Origin: Bacillota bacterium
GTDB lineage: Bacteria; Bacillota; Clostridia; Oscillospirales; Oscillospiraceae
DNA length: 64,000 bases
Direction: 5' to 3'
Assembly (NCBI GenBank): GCA_023386265.1
Contig: JAEWKA010000008.1
Span: 248,001-312,000, forward strand
In this document: positions 1 through 7,451 of the stretch, in pieces
Position numbering within the stretch: the first letter of the stretch is position 1
How the letters are laid out: each line of letters opens with the position of its first letter
The notes under the pieces: model-generated
What the model was told of the DNA's origin: nothing
Databases searched by the model: none
The model's input: the letters and a program-made list of their open reading frames with translations, nothing else
Made by a program: the position numbers and the translations under genes

Positions 1-584
1 CGGCCAAAGGTCGTCGCGGCTTCCGCAAAACCGTAGTCGATGTCGGCACGTATAGTCTGAAGGGGAATGGTGCCCTCATGATAGCACTCACTGCGCGCGA
101 TTTCGGCGCCGCCCAAACGTCCGGCGCACATAACCTTGATGCCCTTGACACCCATCTTCATGGCGCGTCCCATTGAGTTTTTCATAGCACGGCGATGGCT
201 GATGCGCTTTTCAAGCTGCGCTGCAATGTTCTCAGCAACGAGCTGTGCATCAGTATCGGGAGTGCGAACCTCAACGATAGAAAGAGCAACGGGCTTGCTT
301 ATCATCTTTTCAACCGACAATCTGAGACGCTCGATCTCCGTGCCGCCCTTTCCGATGACCACGCCGGGGCGTGAGCAGTGGATAAAGATGCGAACCTTGG
401 AGCTGTCACGCTCGATTTCGATCTTCGGGATGCCTGCGGAATACAGAGTCGATTTCAGATATTTGCGGATATTGTAATCTTCGACGATAAGATCTCCGAC
501 CTTGTCGTTTCTTGCGTACCATCTGGAATCCCAGTCTGTGATGACGCCGACGCGAAATCCGTGCGGATTAATTTTCTGTCCCAT
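1..584 (-). CDS. rpsC: 30S ribosomal protein S3 (3' part outside window)
   Basis: S3 binds the head of the 30S subunit and helps form the mRNA entry site. The 194 visible codons read MGQKINPHGFRVGVITDWDS at the start, the standard S3 N-terminus, followed by the KH-domain segment PGVVIGKGG near residue 88. The start at 584 has a GGAGG about 9 bases upstream and lies 15 bases after rplV. The C-terminal roughly 20-30 residues lie beyond the window edge, so this is truncated by the window and not by mutation. It continues the S10 operon order rpsJ-rplC-rplD-rplW-rplB-rpsS-rplV-rpsC. Confidence 0.97.
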   Translation of the reverse strand, partial: MGQKINPHGFRVGVITDWDSRWYARNDKVGDLIVEDYNIRKYLKSTLYSAGIPKIEIERDSSKVRIFIHCSRPGVVIGKGGTEIERLRLSVEKMISKPVALSIVEVRTPDTDAQLVAENIAAQLEKRISHRRAMKNSMGRAMKMGVKGIKVMCAGRLGGAEIARSECYHEGTIPLQTIRADIDYGFAEAATTFG

Positions 585-598
585 ACTCTGCCTCCTCC

Positions 599-934
599 CT
601 AATCTTTCTCGGCCACGACGATAGTAATGTGGCTGGTTCTCTTGTTGATCCTGTACATACGGCCCTGAGCTCTGGGCATTCCTCTTTTGAGGATGGGGCC
701 GGGGTTCGCGTAAGTCTCTTTAACGTAGAGCTTATCGGTATCCATGTTGAAATTGTTTTCAGCGTTTGCCACTGCGCTCTTAAGAACCTTAATCATAAGC
801 TCGGATGCCGCCTTGGGGGTATTTCGCATCAAAGCTTCGGCTACCTTAACGTTCTTGCCACGGATAAGGTCGCATACGATGACGACCTTACGGGGAGATA
901 TGCGGGCAAACTTGTGTTCTGCTCTTGCTTCCAT
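599..934 (-). CDS. rplV: 50S ribosomal protein L22
   Basis: L22 lines the peptide exit tunnel and binds all 23S rRNA domains. The 111-residue product starts MEARAEHKFARISPRK and has the conserved C-terminal beta-hairpin region (RGRMYRI-type motif, here AQGRMYRINKRTSHI). Length fits the family (about 110). An AGGAGG lies just upstream of the start. It is the seventh gene of the S10 operon, 11 bases after rpsS and 15 before rpsC, so it is co-transcribed. Confidence 0.97.
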   Translation of the reverse strand: MEARAEHKFARISPRKVVIVCDLIRGKNVKVAEALMRNTPKAASELMIKVLKSAVANAENNFNMDTDKLYVKETYANPGPILKRGMPRAQGRMYRINKRTSHITIVVAEKD

Positions 935-945
935 TTTTCTCCTCC

Positions 946-1218
946 TTATTTGCCGGTCTTGGAGCCGGCATGACCGCGGAAAGTGCGGGTAGGCGCGAAC
1001 TCGCCAAGCTTGTGTCCGACCATATCCTCGGTAACGTAAACCGGAACATGACGGCGGCCGTCATGGACGGCAATCGTGTGACCAACGAAAGTCGGGAATA
1101 TCGTGGAAGCGCGGCTCCAGGTCTTTAGAACCTTCTTTTCGCCGGATTTATTCATTTCGTCGACCCTCTTGAGCAGCTCAGGAGCAGCAAAGGGGCCTTT
1201 TTTAATACTTCTACTCAT
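946..1218 (-). CDS. rpsS: 30S ribosomal protein S19
   Basis: S19 contacts S13 in the 30S head near the A/P sites. The 90-residue product begins MSRSIKKGPF and contains TWSRASTIFPTFVGHTIAVH and the HKLGEFAPTRTFRGH segment, all family hallmarks. Length is normal (about 92). It sits between rplB (15-base gap) and rplV in the S10 operon; GGAGGG precedes the start. Confidence 0.98.
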   Translation of the reverse strand: MSRSIKKGPFAAPELLKRVDEMNKSGEKKVLKTWSRASTIFPTFVGHTIAVHDGRRHVPVYVTEDMVGHKLGEFAPTRTFRGHAGSKTGK

Positions 1219-1233
1219 TTAATCATTCCCTCC

Positions 1234-2070
1234 TTACTTCTCGTTCCGACGCTTGACAATGAACTTATTACTCTTGTTCTTCGTCTTGCGGGTCTTGTAA
1301 CCGAGCGTAGGCTTACCCCAAGGGGTAACAGGTCCGGAACGGCCGATCGGGCTCTTGCCTTCGCCGCCGCCGTGGGGGTGGTCGCAGGGGTTCATGACAG
1401 AGCCGCGGACGGTCGGGCGCCAGCCCATGTGACGTTTACGTCCGGCCTTACCGATGTGGATATTGGCGTGATCAATGTTGCCGACCTGCCCGATGGTCGC
1501 AATGCAGTTCATGCGAACCTTGCGGTATTCACCGGACGGCAGACGGACAGTTGCCAAATCGCCTTCCTTAGCCATAAGCTGAGCCTCGACACCTGCGGAG
1601 CGGACAAGCTGTGCGCCCTTGCCGGGATAAAGCTCGATGTTATGGATAATGGTACCAACAGGGATGTTTGCAAGCGGAAGCGCATTGCCGGGCTTGATGT
1701 CAGCTGCCGAAGAAGCAACGACCGAGTCGCCGGCCTTGAGTCCGTAAGGAGCAAGGATATAGCGGCGTTCACCGTCTGTATACTCTATAAGAGCAATGTG
1801 CGCAGAGCGGTTGGGGTCATATTCTAGGCGCAGCACTTTGCCGGGCATATCAAGCTTATTACGCTTGAAATCAATGACACGGTATTTTTTCTTGTTGCCG
1901 CCGCCCTGATGGCGAACAGTGATACGACCGTTTGAATTGCGGCCGGCGTTAGATTTCAGGACCTCTACAAGGGACTTCTCGGGTACCGCACGCTTGTCGA
2001 CTCCGTCGAAGCCCGAGACAGTCATATGTCTTCTGGACGGTGTAGTAGGTCTATAAGTTTTAATGGACAT
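1234..2070 (-). CDS. rplB: 50S ribosomal protein L2
   Basis: L2 is a primary 23S rRNA binder required for subunit association and peptidyltransferase-centre assembly. The 278-residue product starts MSIKTYRPTTPSRRHMTVSG and carries the universally conserved VRGSVMNPCDHPHGGGEG segment with the functionally important histidine, about residues 220-237. Family length is 275-280. A GGGAGG lies about 8 bases before the start. It is flanked by rplW (15 bases) and rpsS (15 bases). Confidence 0.98.
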   Translation of the reverse strand: MSIKTYRPTTPSRRHMTVSGFDGVDKRAVPEKSLVEVLKSNAGRNSNGRITVRHQGGGNKKKYRVIDFKRNKLDMPGKVLRLEYDPNRSAHIALIEYTDGERRYILAPYGLKAGDSVVASSAADIKPGNALPLANIPVGTIIHNIELYPGKGAQLVRSAGVEAQLMAKEGDLATVRLPSGEYRKVRMNCIATIGQVGNIDHANIHIGKAGRKRHMGWRPTVRGSVMNPCDHPHGGGEGKSPIGRSGPVTPWGKPTLGYKTRKTKNKSNKFIVKRRNEK

Positions 2071-2085
2071 ATCTCATTTCCTCCC

Positions 2086-2385
2086 TTACACCATACCCTC
2101 GAAGATTTCAATGTTCTTGGACCTTCTGCTGAGCTTTACGACGGCCTTTTTCCAATCGGAAGTATATCCAGCAGGCTTCGCGCCGACGCGCTTTTCCTTG
2201 CCGGGTACGATCGTCGTTGTAACTTTAATGACCTTAACGTCGAAAATTTCTTCGATTGCTTTTTTTATCTCAATTTTGTTTGCGTCCTTCGCCACTTCAA
2301 AAACGTACTTTTTGATGTCGAGGTCCTCCATGGACTGCTCTGTGATGATGGGACGCTTGACGATGTCGTATGCTGTTCTCATCAT
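2086..2385 (-). CDS. rplW: 50S ribosomal protein L23
   Basis: L23 sits at the tunnel exit and docks trigger factor and SRP. The 99-residue product (MMRTAYDIVKRPIITEQS) has the conserved KRPIITE motif and a C-terminal KKAVVKLS strand. Its start overlaps the stop of rplD in an ATGA arrangement, so translation is probably coupled. Two adjacent ATGs (2385 and 2382) are possible starts. It lies inside the S10 operon with no separate promoter seen. Confidence 0.97.
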   Translation of the reverse strand: MMRTAYDIVKRPIITEQSMEDLDIKKYVFEVAKDANKIEIKKAIEEIFDVKVIKVTTTIVPGKEKRVGAKPAGYTSDWKKAVVKLSRRSKNIEIFEGMV

Positions 2386-3005
2386 GCGTAGACCTCCTCG
2401 ATTTTCTCAAGCGCAGCCTTGTCGACGACAAGTTTTCCGGCGTTCAGAACGTCATAGGGGGACAGAACGGTCGCTATCGTCGTAACGATGCCGGGAATAT
2501 TTCTTGCGCTCTTAATAACGGGCTGATTGACTTCTTTAGTAATGACGAGAGCCTTTCCGGTGACTTCGATCTTGTCAAGGAAGCTCTTGAAGGCCTTTGT
2601 CTTGATTTCGGAAACTGTGAGTCCGTCAATGACAATGATTTCGCCCTCAGCCGCCTTCGATGAAAGCGCGCTCTTAAGAGCCAGTCTCTTAACCTTCTTA
2701 TTGAGGGTGTAGCTGTAATCGCGGGGCTTGGGAGCGAACGCTACGCCGCCGTGTCTCCATACGGGAGAGCCGGCATGACCTGCGCGTGCGCGGCCAGTGC
2801 CCTTTTGACGCCAGGGCTTCTTGTTTGTAACATCGACTTCGCCCTTTGTAAGCGCACTCTGCGTACCCTGTCGGCAATTTGCGAGGTGGTTCTTGACGGA
2901 ATCGTGGAGAACCGACTCGTTGGGTTCAATACCGAAGATGGATTCGGAGAGTTCGATCTCACCGACCTTTTCGCCGGCCATATTGTAAACTGTTGCTTTA
3001 GGCAT
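2382..3005 (-). CDS. rplD: 50S ribosomal protein L4
   Basis: L4 binds 23S rRNA domain I and extends a loop into the exit tunnel. In enterobacteria it also autoregulates the S10 operon. The 207-residue product (MPKATVYNMAGEKVGEIELS) has the tunnel loop KKPWRQKGTGRARAGHAGSP near residues 60-80. Length is normal. It lies 19 bases after rplC and overlaps the start of rplW by 4 bases. An AAAGGAG lies upstream of the start. Confidence 0.97.
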   Translation of the reverse strand: MPKATVYNMAGEKVGEIELSESIFGIEPNESVLHDSVKNHLANCRQGTQSALTKGEVDVTNKKPWRQKGTGRARAGHAGSPVWRHGGVAFAPKPRDYSYTLNKKVKRLALKSALSSKAAEGEIIVIDGLTVSEIKTKAFKSFLDKIEVTGKALVITKEVNQPVIKSARNIPGIVTTIATVLSPYDVLNAGKLVVDKAALEKIEEVYA

Positions 3006-3024
3006 TTACATTCTCTCCTTTCCC

Positions 3025-3750
3025 TTATCTCGTTCTCGCGGAGGCCTTCTGCGGGTTGACCCTTGCGGAAGCCTTCTGCGGGTTGACGCTGATGCCTGCT
3101 GCGGCACCCTTCGCCTTAACGTTCTTGACGGTGTTCTTGAGATACACGATGCCGCCCTTGGGGCCGGGAATCGCGCCGCGAACAACGATCATATTAAGTT
3201 CGGGGTCGACCTTGACAACGTCAAGGTTTTGAACGGTGACCTGCTCCGCGCCCATGTGTCCAGCGCCAATCTTTCCCGGAAAGATTCTGGATGGATCGCT
3301 GTTTGCGCTCATGGAACCTGCATGACGGTGAACGGGGCCGCCGCCGTGGGTCATCGGAGTTCTGTGTGCTCCCCAGCGCTTGATAACGCCGGCATAGCCC
3401 TTACCCTTGGAGATTCCTGTCACATCGACCTTGTCGCCCTCAGCGAAAACGCTTGCGGATACGACATCGCCGACATTGAGAGACTCGCAGTCTTCAAGGC
3501 GGAACTCTTTAAGATACTTTTTGAAAGCGACGCCCGCTTTTGCAAGGTGTCCCTTTTCGGGTTTGGAGAGCTTACGCTCCGTCAGGTCTTCAAAGCCGAG
3601 CTGAACGGAAGTGTAGCCTTCCTTGTCAGCAGCTTTCTTCTGGACAACGACGCAGGGTCCCGCTTCAATAACGGTTACCGGAACGACTTTGCCCGCTTCA
3701 TCGAAGATCTGCGTCATGCCGACCTTTTTGCCGATGATAGCTTTCTTCAT
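3025..3750 (-). CDS. rplC: 50S ribosomal protein L3 with duplicated C-terminal tail
   Basis: L3 starts 50S assembly and approaches the peptidyltransferase centre. The 241-residue product (MKKAIIGKKVGMTQIFDEAG) contains GKGYAGVIKRW and GGPVHRHAGSMSANSDPSRI, both diagnostic. It is longer than the usual 205-215 residues because the tail carries VNPQKASAR twice in tandem. The coding DNA repeats the 27 bases nearly exactly, differing at third positions, so this is an in-frame duplication. AAGGAGG precedes the start. Unusually, 134 bases separate it from rpsJ upstream. Confidence 0.97.
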   Translation of the reverse strand: MKKAIIGKKVGMTQIFDEAGKVVPVTVIEAGPCVVVQKKAADKEGYTSVQLGFEDLTERKLSKPEKGHLAKAGVAFKKYLKEFRLEDCESLNVGDVVSASVFAEGDKVDVTGISKGKGYAGVIKRWGAHRTPMTHGGGPVHRHAGSMSANSDPSRIFPGKIGAGHMGAEQVTVQNLDVVKVDPELNMIVVRGAIPGPKGGIVYLKNTVKNVKAKGAAAGISVNPQKASARVNPQKASARTR

Positions 3751-3884
3751 GTTATTTCCTCCTTATAGGTTATTGGTCAGCTCGCTTAGGCTAAAGCCAA
3801 GAGGCTGCTGACTTGACCCTGCCCGTTCACGCAAGTAACGGACAATCGGGTTTTTGATGGATTTTCAAGTGCTTAGACCAGTAA
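3751..3884 (-). other. Long rpsJ-rplC intergenic spacer with possible hairpins
   Basis: Genes of this operon are otherwise 0-20 bases apart, but 134 bases separate rpsJ from rplC. On the minus strand the spacer contains a CCGTT...AACGG pairing, then GTCAGC...GCTGAC closing a stem just before the rplC ribosome binding site. No good sigma-A promoter and no T-tract terminator are evident. An internal translational control site is possible; this is inference from spacing and pairing only. Confidence 0.35.
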
Positions 3885-4202
3885 TCAGAGCTTCATTTCG
3901 ATTTCTACGCCTGCAGGCAGTTCAAGAGACATAAGAGCCTCAACCGTCTTCTGGGTGGGGTTCATGATGTCGATGAGACGCTTGTGGGTGCGGCGCTCAA
4001 ACTGCTCACGGCTGTCCTTATATTTATGAACAGCGCGGAGTATGGTGATGATTTCTCTCTTCGTGGGAAGAGGAATCGGGCCGGAAACCCTAGCTTCTGT
4101 ACGCTTTGCGGTTTCAACGATCTTCTCGGCCGCCTTGTCGATGAGCTGATGGTCATAAGCCTTGAGTCTAATGCGGATCATTTTCTTGTTTGTTGCTGCC
4201 AT
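3885..4202 (-). CDS. rpsJ: 30S ribosomal protein S10
   Basis: S10 is a 30S head protein and also the NusE partner of NusB in antitermination. The 105-residue product has IRIRLKAYDHQLID at its start and the GPIPLPTKREIITILR segment in the middle, as in all S10 proteins; length is standard. AGGAGG lies 7-8 bases before the start. It is the first gene of the operon, about 410 bases downstream of a strong predicted promoter, leaving a long untranslated leader. Confidence 0.98.
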   Translation of the reverse strand: MAATNKKMIRIRLKAYDHQLIDKAAEKIVETAKRTEARVSGPIPLPTKREIITILRAVHKYKDSREQFERRTHKRLIDIMNPTQKTVEALMSLELPAGVEIEMKL

Positions 4203-4314
4203 TTGTTTTTCCTCCTGAACGTCAGTTCTGCAGCGGAATTGGCTCCGCCGTATAAATTTCAGTTCGGTGAGAAGTTTTTCTGTACACTTTGCCGTGCGTA
4301 TCAGACCTTACCCG

Positions 4315-4342
4315 AAAAACAAACCGGATCTTTTATCCGGTT
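4315..4342 (-). terminator. Terminator-like hairpin in S10 leader
   Basis: The stem at 4322-4329/4335-4342 pairs 8 of 8 bases, and on the minus strand it runs into TGTTTTT. It stands 113 bases before the rpsJ start and about 270 bases after the predicted transcription start. It cannot be a terminator for an upstream gene unless one lies in the leader, so an attenuator is the simplest reading. Confidence 0.5.
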
Positions 4343-4504
4343 CAGATCCCGTCCAAGCGATATACGCGTGAAGCAGAAACGTTCTCAACCGCCCGATTAC
4401 TGCCGATTTTCTCGGCACGGACATACTCCACGAAAGTTACCGGATCGTCCTCACAAACTCTGCTACGCTACATCCGCCTTGCGGCGAATATCCGCTTCGC
4501 ATCG

Positions 4505-4560
4505 CTTCTCGTCCTCCCCCAAACAAATCTACGATTTGCTTGGGAACCTAGTCCGCAATC
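4505..4560 (-). repeat. Candidate dispersed palindromic repeat, copy 1
   Basis: On the minus strand this reads CTAGG, then a CCC..GCAAA/TCG.AGA/TTTG..GGGG hairpin, then GAGGACG. The same arrangement of short blocks with compensating stem changes occurs at 17385-17440 near the tRNAs. The two copies differ in sequence within the stem yet keep the pairing, suggesting a small mobile or structured repeat family. It rests on two copies seen by eye. Confidence 0.4.
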
Positions 4561-4618
4561 TCCCGCTTCATCGCAATTCGCGCAATTAGGGCGCAACTTC
4601 CCCAATAGGCGCTCCGTT

Positions 4619-4647
4619 AGAATATCAGATAATTCTTTCTCTGTCAA
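4619..4647 (-). promoter_or_regulatory. Predicted sigma-A promoter of the S10 operon
   Basis: On the minus strand TTGACA (4647-4642) and TATTCT (4624-4619) are separated by exactly 17 bases, with AT-rich DNA upstream. It is correctly oriented for rpsJ and no gene intervenes. Confidence 0.7.
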
Positions 4648-4740
4648 TATTTATTTGCATTTTTCCATACAATAAAAATGATTATACTCGTATTTTGAAA
4701 AAATCTATCAAAGTAGTTCATCGGGTGCGTTATTTGCGTA

Positions 4741-4771
4741 AAAAAGGGAGCGGAAAACCGCTCCCTTTTTT
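4741..4771 (-). terminator. Intrinsic terminator of the SLH/M15 gene
   Basis: A 10-bp GC-rich stem (AAGGGAGCGG with CCGCTCCCTT, AAAA loop) is flanked by A and T runs. On the minus strand it starts 17 bases after the stop codon of the gene ending at 4788. Confidence 0.85.
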
Positions 4772-4787
4772 GTATTTTTGTTGACCG

Positions 4788-6050
4788 TCAGCCGCCGGAG
4801 GAGAGAATCGAAAAATGCATGTAGTCCGCTGCGGTGCTCCAGCCCTGTCCGCCCCAGCCCCAGCCGTACTTTGCGAAGGCCGCGACGACGCTGCTGTTCG
4901 GCGTGATGCAATATGGGCTTGTGCCGTTTTTGTAGCAGAAGCTGCCGACCTGCTGGCCTGTCTTGTAATTTATGTAGTAGTTCTCAGTCGGGTTAATATC
5001 AATCGCGCAGCCCCAGCTGTGGCGGAGAGTATCAGAATATCTGGAGCCGCCTATCTGCTTGATAGGGAATTTTTCCGGTGAATTATAGATATAGTCGAAT
5101 ATCGCCTTGACTTCCTTTGCCACAAGCTTGTGAACCGTAATCGACGTTGAAGAACTATATTTCTGTCCTGTCGATTCGTTGAGCTTCCAAATCGGTATCG
5201 TTATGCTAACCATATAGTTCGCCGCTTCCGCAGCGCTGACAAAATAGGTCTTGTTCGGATTTCCAAAGAGCGCCTGATGACGATCAGCATTCGTCATGGT
5301 TCTGTACTGTATCGCGAAGGGCGTAAAGCTCGTGTCGATCACGACTTCCTTTTCGAGCGCCCAGCTTATCGTCTTTCTTTCCGACTTCCATGCAAGTCTA
5401 ACTATAACCGCCGCGGCCTCTGAGCGCTTCAAGTTGGAAGCTCCCCAAAAATAGCTGTCGGCGTCCCCGTTCAGAATCCCCTTGGCATAGCATTGCTCAA
5501 TAGCAGATCTGTAGCCCTGATCCATCCCGCTATAGTCACCGATGTGGTTGGCAAAGCTGTCATTTGAGTCCGTCAGTACCATCTGATTCTCATAAAAAGC
5601 CATATAGAGAACAGAGTTAATCAGAAACGCCATCTCATATCGCGTTATCGGAGTATCAAGAGCTTTGGCCGTACAGGGGAAGAGCGTTCCGCTGCTGTTG
5701 TAGCCCGTAGACACTTCCAAAAGGCCGCCGTCATTCAAAGCGTTCCAGCTGCCTTCGGCCCAATGTATGCCTTTAGGCGTTTTGTCCGACCATATCTCGG
5801 CTACCATTGCCAGCATTTTTATAAATTCACCGCGTGTAAGCGTGTTTTCCGGCTTGAACGTGCCATCCGGATAGCCGTTAATTATCCCAAGCGTTGAGAG
5901 CTTATTCACGTTGTCATAGTACCAGGCATTCTGCGGTACATCCGAATACGAAGTGCTGCTTGTCGTCAGCGCCCCTGCCGAAATCGGCGCTTGGAGCAGC
6001 ATCGTGAAAGCGAGCGCCAGCAGAATAATTGTTTTAAGTCCTTTTTTCAT
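4788..6050 (-). CDS. SLH-domain cell-surface M15-type D-Ala-D-Ala carboxypeptidase-like protein
   Basis: This is a predicted secreted, wall-anchored peptidase. A signal peptide (MKKGLKTIILLALAFTMLLQ...) is followed by SLH modules, the clearest being YSDVPQNAWYYDNVNKLSTL with NGYPDGTFKPENTLTRGEF; two weaker ones follow to about residue 230. The C-terminus (about residues 300-420) has the M15 zinc-peptidase motifs SWGCAIDINP preceded by His, and DYMHFS. SLH modules usually bind pyruvylated wall polymers, and M15 enzymes trim peptidoglycan peptides. An in-frame ATG exists at 6080, but the start at 6050 has AGAGG at proper spacing and begins the signal peptide. A terminator follows. Substrate is not known. 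Confidence 0.85.
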   Translation of the reverse strand: MKKGLKTIILLALAFTMLLQAPISAGALTTSSTSYSDVPQNAWYYDNVNKLSTLGIINGYPDGTFKPENTLTRGEFIKMLAMVAEIWSDKTPKGIHWAEGSWNALNDGGLLEVSTGYNSSGTLFPCTAKALDTPITRYEMAFLINSVLYMAFYENQMVLTDSNDSFANHIGDYSGMDQGYRSAIEQCYAKGILNGDADSYFWGASNLKRSEAAAVIVRLAWKSERKTISWALEKEVVIDTSFTPFAIQYRTMTNADRHQALFGNPNKTYFVSAAEAANYMVSITIPIWKLNESTGQKYSSSTSITVHKLVAKEVKAIFDYIYNSPEKFPIKQIGGSRYSDTLRHSWGCAIDINPTENYYINYKTGQQVGSFCYKNGTSPYCITPNSSVVAAFAKYGWGWGGQGWSTAADYMHFSILSSGG

Positions 6051-6103
6051 TGCATACCTCTCTGGATTTGCGCTTTGCATTATGTATTATAGGTTTTCGC
6101 GTT

Positions 6104-6988
6104 TTAATTAATCACTTTTCCGCCGAGCAGTTTCGTAAATAGCGTCAAAGAGGGATTATTGCTGTCTCTTCGCCAAAATACGACAATATCAAAGCGCGTG
6201 TCGACGTCCTCGATATCGAGAGTGGCGCAGTTTTTTCCAAACTCTCTTGCCATAGGGTACGGCACGAGTGAAATGCCGTTACCGTTTCTGACCTGCAGAA
6301 ACAGAGATTCCAGCGTCGGAACGGATAAGACCTCACGCTCGGGTTTGTTTTTGAAGATTTCATCTTCTAGCCTTCTTAAAAATCCGCTCCGCTGCTCACC
6401 GACACCGACATAGTTTTCTCGACTAAGCTCCGATGCTTTGACGGACTTTTTTAGTGCCAGCGGATGAGTCTCCGAGCAAACGACGCAGAATCTCTCCTCC
6501 GAAACACCGCAAAACTCATAATCCTCCGGATTCTTCGGAAGCGCATAAGAAAACGTCACTCCCAGATCCATCTCGTCTTTTCCGACAAGGTTGTGGACCT
6601 CCGAAAGCTCGTTGTGATAAATACCGAAAACCACATCCGGATAGCGCGAACAGAAAGCACCGTATATTTCGTTTAGCTCGCTGGAAAAAAGGTAAACGCT
6701 TGAAACGGAGAGATTGCCCGTTTCACCACTTTCGACATTCCTGACTTTGTTCTCCAGCTCTTCCGTTTTTTCGAGAAGGATCTTCCCTTCGCGGTAAAGC
6801 AGCGCTCCCGCTTTCGTGAGACTTAGACCGCGACTGTCGCGGTCGAGAAGTCTTGTGCCCAGGGCCTCCTCAAGCGCAGATACATTTCTAGAGGTAGTCG
6901 AATGGCTTATGTACATCAGTTCGGCCGCTTTTGTAAAGCTGCCACTGTCAACAACTTTGATAAAGATTTTGAGCTGTTCAAAGTCCAC
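6104..6988 (-). CDS. LysR-family transcriptional regulator
   Basis: This 294-residue protein has a typical N-terminal winged helix (MDFEQLKIFIKVVDSGSFTK, then AAELMYISHSTTSRNVSALE) and a periplasmic-binding-like effector domain (about residues 90-290). Start codon is GTG at 6988 with GGGAG upstream. LysR proteins bind promoter DNA and respond to small molecules. No divergent target gene lies next to it: cdd is upstream on the same strand and the SLH/M15 gene is 54 bases downstream. Effector and targets cannot be told from the sequence. Confidence 0.9.
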   Translation of the reverse strand: MDFEQLKIFIKVVDSGSFTKAAELMYISHSTTSRNVSALEEALGTRLLDRDSRGLSLTKAGALLYREGKILLEKTEELENKVRNVESGETGNLSVSSVYLFSSELNEIYGAFCSRYPDVVFGIYHNELSEVHNLVGKDEMDLGVTFSYALPKNPEDYEFCGVSEERFCVVCSETHPLALKKSVKASELSRENYVGVGEQRSGFLRRLEDEIFKNKPEREVLSVPTLESLFLQVRNGNGISLVPYPMAREFGKNCATLDIEDVDTRFDIVVFWRRDSNNPSLTLFTKLLGGKVIN

Positions 6989-7040
6989 TTTGCTCAGGGC
7001 TCCCTTCTGATATGATGGAACGGTACAATATTAGGAAAAA

Positions 7041-7430
7041 TCAGAAATCCCCGAGTCTGAAAGGATGTGGCATTAGTTCCTTCAGACGGTAGCTGACATA
7101 GCCGCCGGAGCCTCGGGCGCAGAGCACCTCCATGTCCTTTGAAAACTCGGTGAGAACCTGACGGCAGGAACCGCAGGGCATGCAATAGTCCTCGCCTTCG
7201 CCGAAAATTGCGATACGTGAAAAGTCTTTTTTACCCACGCTCACAGCTTTGTACACTGCGACTCTCTCTGCGCACATAGTGCTGCCCAGAGCACTGTTTT
7301 CAATATTGCAGCCGGTGAAAATACTTCCGTCCATGCATTCGAGTGCCGCGCCGACTTTAAAGCGGGAATAGGGTGCGTAAGCCTTCTCTGAGGCTTCCTG
7401 TGCCAGAAGCAGCAGTTCTCTGTCGGTCAT
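7041..7430 (-). CDS. cdd: Cytidine deaminase
   Basis: Cytidine deaminase converts (deoxy)cytidine to (deoxy)uridine in pyrimidine salvage. The roughly 129-residue product has the zinc-site motifs CAERVAVYKA (catalytic Glu after Cys) and PCGSCRQVL, and the substrate-binding AYAPYSRFKVGAAL and NIENSA. Length matches the homotetrameric bacterial class. ATG at 7430 has GGAG 9 bases upstream; a TTG two codons earlier (7436) is less likely. It lies 22 bases downstream of the solute-binding lipoprotein gene, so the two may be co-transcribed. Confidence 0.96.
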   Translation of the reverse strand: MTDRELLLLAQEASEKAYAPYSRFKVGAALECMDGSIFTGCNIENSALGSTMCAERVAVYKAVSVGKKDFSRIAIFGEGEDYCMPCGSCRQVLTEFSKDMEVLCARGSGGYVSYRLKELMPHPFRLGDF

Positions 7431-7451
7431 AGCCAAAAACTCCTCTCTGCG

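Larger units (their letters stand above)
4203..4618 (-). promoter_or_regulatory. S10 operon leader with attenuator-like hairpin
   Basis: This untranslated stretch of about 410 bases lies between the predicted S10 promoter and rpsJ. At 4322-4342 an 8-bp stem (AACCGGAT/ATCCGGTT, 5-base loop) is followed on the minus strand by TGTTTTT at 4315-4321, which is an intrinsic-terminator layout before the first gene. Further upstream, at about 4519-4551, lies another hairpin related to one at 17393-17431 (see the repeat entries). No long ORF with a ribosome binding site was found. Transcription attenuation of the ribosomal operon is inferred, not shown. Confidence 0.5.

Noticed and set aside
4289..4675. 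ORFs on the plus strand upstream of rpsJ
   Set aside because: They are antisense to the S10 leader, have no ribosome binding site and no family, and the region contains a promoter and hairpins instead.
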